DNA of 45,302 nucleotides, taken from positions 1 to 45,302 of the forward strand of contig JAFLBG010000031.1 in assembly GCA_017303975.1 (NCBI GenBank). The letters run 5' to 3'. The DNA is from Bacteroidota bacterium. Lineage in GTDB: Bacteria; Bacteroidota; Bacteroidia; JAFLBG01. Each line of letters opens with the position of its first letter. Within the stretch, counting starts at the first letter, position 1. Positions 43,081-45,302 of this stretch are shown here, in pieces. The notes under the pieces were generated by a model. It saw nothing but the letters and a program-made list of their open reading frames with translations. It was not told the origin of the DNA and searched no databases. The translations under genes were made by a program, and so were the position numbers.

Positions 43081-45111
43081 CTATACACGTACTCCAATAA
43101 CACATACATCATCAACCTGCTCTAGATTGCCTTTCCACAGAACAAAGGCATCCTGCAATTTCTCCTTTTGCTCAACTACGGGTAAAGACGCAATGGAGAC
43201 AAGAAGTTCTTTCAATTGCTTATACATAAATTTCTTTCCCTTAGGACCTCCGAATTGATCAGGCATTCCATCTGTTATGGTGTAAACCATATCGCCATCA
43301 TTTAAATCAACAATGTGTTGGGTAAAGGAGTTTGCATCTCTATCGTGTCTGCCTACAGGCATTTTATCAGGAGCCAATTCTATCAATTTTTTTTCTGTTT
43401 CATTCTTCACTATCCAAACAGGATTATTAGCTGCTGCATAACAAAGCTTATGAACACGAAAATCGAAACGTAATAAACTACAATCCATCCCATCTTTTCC
43501 GCCTTCAGCACTTCCATCTTTTTTCAGTCGTTCAATAATTTTGGTTCTGGTGTAATTTAATATTTCAGCAGGCTGTGTTAGTTGTTTTTCTTCTACTGCT
43601 TTTTCCAAACATGTAATATTAAGAATACTCATAATAGCACCCGGCACTCCATGCCCAGTGCTATCGGCTGTAACAAGAACAAACTCTCCGCTCTGCAATT
43701 TCGAAGCCCAATAAAAATCTCCGCTTACCACATCTTTGGGCTGAAAAAAAACAAAATAGTCTTTCAAATTTTCTGAAAGCAATTGGTCTGTAGCTAAAAA
43801 GCTTCTTTGAATACGCTCTGCATAATTTATGCTATCGGTAATTTCCTTTTGCTTTTCATCAACAATGTGTTTTTGTTTTTCTACCAATTCTTTTTGTGCG
43901 GTAATTATTTTATTCTGTTTTTGGTTTTGTCTAAGACTTCTAAAAATTACCAAAGCCAAAACCAATACAAATACTAATCCCACAGAAACAGAACCAATAA
44001 TAATGTTCTTCCTTTGTTTTTCTTCTTTAGCAAGCGCATCCTTTCTTTCTTGCTCTTGTTTTAAGTCTTGCTCTTTTTTCTCGAAAAAAAAACTCATTTC
44101 TGCACTTATGCTTTTTCGCATATTCTCTTCGTTGAGCAAACTATCTCTATATGCTACAAATTGCTTATGATTTTGATATGCAGCATGCCAACTACCAACA
44201 GTGCTATCTAAAACAGATAAACCATAATAACTAGCTTTTATCGCTTCTTTGTATCCAATTTTTTTAGAAAACGCAAGTGCATCTTGCATGTATTTTTTTG
44301 CCTCTGCATTTTTAGAAAGGCGCGTGTACACCAATCCAATACTAATATAAGAAAGTGCAACACCTTGCTTATCGCCTATTTTCTCTCTTATTTCCAGTGC
44401 TTTAAAATATTGGTCGAGCGCTTTGTTATAATATGCATTCTTTTCTCCGTTACCGGAAGAAGCCATTTCGCCTTTAGCATAATAGATGGTACCAATATTA
44501 TTTATGTTTATAGAGGCCCAATTTATATTTCCGGTTTCTTCATTTATGCGCAGAGCCATAAAATAATGCTCGAGCGCCTTATCAAATTTTTTCTGCTCTT
44601 TATACACCTCTCCAATATTATTAAGCGAACCTGCAACTCCCTGCATATCGTTAATTTCCTTGCGTATTTGCAACGATTTAAAATAATTCTCTAAAGCTCC
44701 TTGGTAATTTTGTTGATTAAAGTAGATAAGCCCAATGCAATTATAGGAACGAGCAATTCCTTTTCTATACTTAATTTCTTCGTTTATTTTTAACGCAATA
44801 AATATTTGCTCTAATGCTTTAGGGTACTCGCCCTGTTTCCAATATATAAGGGCACTATGAATAAAAGCAGTTGCTTTACCTTTTTTAAAATTTATTTTTT
44901 CGGCAAGCGTTTTTCCTTGAACTACATAATCCATTGCTTGTTTGTAATCGCCACGCTGCCAAAGCTTGTCTGACAAAACATTTAATGTATTTACCTTGAA
45001 CGTGTCTTCTTTTGCAGCATTTAGAACAACCACAAGCGAATCTATTTCTCGCTTTTGAGCTATAGAAACAAAACTGATAACTAAAAAAAGTACTGTCGCA
45101 AATTTTTTCAC
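43081..45111 (-). CDS. Membrane TPR protein with C-terminal SpoIIE-type PP2C phosphatase
   Basis: 676 residues starting at a GTG that overlaps the TGA of the upstream gene (GTGA), implying translational coupling. Signal peptide (FATVLFLVISFVSIAQ), at least six TPR units (about 45-300; ALEQIFIALKINEEI, ALENYFKSLQIRKEI, ALEHYFMALRINEET), a transmembrane helix (about 372-392: IIIGSVSVGLVFVLVLALVI), a coiled coil (395-430) and a PPM/SpoIIE phosphatase domain (about 435-676) with VSGDFYW, TADSTGHGVPGAIMSI, DGMDCSLL, ITDGMPDQFGG and QVDDVCVIG. It is a paralogue of 29874-32045 with the same domain order. The input ligand and phosphoprotein substrate are unknown. Confidence 0.93.
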   Translation of the reverse strand: MKKFATVLFLVISFVSIAQKREIDSLVVVLNAAKEDTFKVNTLNVLSDKLWQRGDYKQAMDYVVQGKTLAEKINFKKGKATAFIHSALIYWKQGEYPKALEQIFIALKINEEIKYRKGIARSYNCIGLIYFNQQNYQGALENYFKSLQIRKEINDMQGVAGSLNNIGEVYKEQKKFDKALEHYFMALRINEETGNINWASININNIGTIYYAKGEMASSGNGEKNAYYNKALDQYFKALEIREKIGDKQGVALSYISIGLVYTRLSKNAEAKKYMQDALAFSKKIGYKEAIKASYYGLSVLDSTVGSWHAAYQNHKQFVAYRDSLLNEENMRKSISAEMSFFFEKKEQDLKQEQERKDALAKEEKQRKNIIIGSVSVGLVFVLVLALVIFRSLRQNQKQNKIITAQKELVEKQKHIVDEKQKEITDSINYAERIQRSFLATDQLLSENLKDYFVFFQPKDVVSGDFYWASKLQSGEFVLVTADSTGHGVPGAIMSILNITCLEKAVEEKQLTQPAEILNYTRTKIIERLKKDGSAEGGKDGMDCSLLRFDFRVHKLCYAAANNPVWIVKNETEKKLIELAPDKMPVGRHDRDANSFTQHIVDLNDGDMVYTITDGMPDQFGGPKGKKFMYKQLKELLVSIASLPVVEQKEKLQDAFVLWKGNLEQVDDVCVIGVRV

Positions 45112-45302
45112 TCGTTACCCTCTTTCAATTTTTTCCAATTCTCTTGATTCAACCTCTCGTCCGCATTTGGATTATAATCTGCTTTATTTGTTCCAATGTA
45201 CTCGCCATTCGTATTCATCCAATATTGATTAGAACCGCTATTTACCTTGTATTGCTGACCATCGGCATCGCTCACATTTGTTTGCTCTGTTATGGCATCA
45301 AT
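45108..45302 (-). CDS. Unknown protein, 3' end only; 5' end outside window
   Basis: The minus-strand frame is open from the window edge to a TGA at 45108-45110, giving 64 C-terminal residues of a hydrophilic protein rich in N, Y and G (QQYKVNSGSNQYWMNTNGEY, then NPNADERLNQENWKKLKEGNE). I do not recognise a family. The stop overlaps the GTG start of the TPR-phosphatase gene, so the two are probably translated in series and might share a pathway. Confidence 0.7.
   Translation of the reverse strand: MDAITEQTNVSDADGQQYKVNSGSNQYWMNTNGEYIGTNKADYNPNADERLNQENWKKLKEGNE

Noticed and set aside
1-45302. Mobile elements, prophage, integrase or attachment sites
   Set aside because: No transposase, integrase, phage gene or tRNA-linked duplication was recognised; the single tRNA-Pro has no flanking direct repeat or integrase gene.

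Overview
The window looks like chromosomal DNA of a member of the Bacteroidota (Flavobacteriia/Cytophagia/Chitinophagia-like; I cannot place it more finely). The evidence is a PorD (DUF4835) fragment, a metalloprotease with a type IX secretion C-terminal sorting domain, a complete MoxR-DUF58-Bat operon, a DUF4294 protein, two TPR-SpoIIE phosphatases, a LytTR response regulator, promoters of the TTG-N19/20-TAnnTTTG type, AT-rich DNA, and a near-absence of Shine-Dalgarno sequences. I see no prophage, insertion sequence, CRISPR array or rRNA operon. The window is almost entirely coding and no gene-free gap exceeds 300 bases.

Layout. 1-478: 3' part of porD, convergent with a minus-strand block (480-8538) of gyrA, a two-domain M16 zinc peptidase and two tandem paralogous TPR proteins. 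8539-8764: divergent control region with a 9-bp inverted repeat, then clpC (+), two hairpins and tRNA-Pro(TGG) on the minus strand. 11528-17009 (-): biotin operon bioB, outer-membrane-like protein, bioF, bioD, bioA, and yhhQ (queuosine precursor transporter), behind a textbook Bacteroidota promoter. 17076-18339 (-): a small P-loop kinase and a REC-LytTR regulator. 18455-23080 (+): an unknown lipoprotein, an unknown exported protein, then thrS-infC-rpmI-rplT with a strong terminator. infC has no ATG, GTG or TTG start; it begins with ATA behind a perfect AGGAGG. 23186-23806 (+): a low-complexity exported protein. 23993-26845 (-): DUF4294 protein, biotin carboxylase and an ECF-like sigma factor. 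27020-32045 (+): uvrA followed after one base by a TPR-SpoIIE phosphatase. 32103-33917 (-): secreted metalloprotease. 33980-42382 (-): batE, batD, batC, batB, batA, a BatD-like protein, DUF58 and moxR. 42534-45302 (-): a lipoprotein, a second TPR-SpoIIE phosphatase and the 3' end of one more gene.

How the genes work together. Three themes recur. (i) Translation and replication housekeeping: gyrA, thrS-infC-rpmI-rplT, tRNA-Pro, uvrA, clpC. (ii) Biotin supply and use: bioB/F/D/A make the cofactor that is carried by the partner of the biotin carboxylase encoded 8 kb away. (iii) Envelope and stress functions built on TPR scaffolds: Bat proteins, the tandem TPR pair, and the membrane TPR-phosphatases. 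The least ordinary observations are the ATA-started infC, the presence of strong Shine-Dalgarno sequences only at infC and the sigma factor, the heptamer repeat that contains the batB stop codon, an outer-membrane protein inside the biotin operon, and the phosphatase coupled to uvrA. No clearly new multi-gene system (defence, secondary metabolism, secretion) was found.
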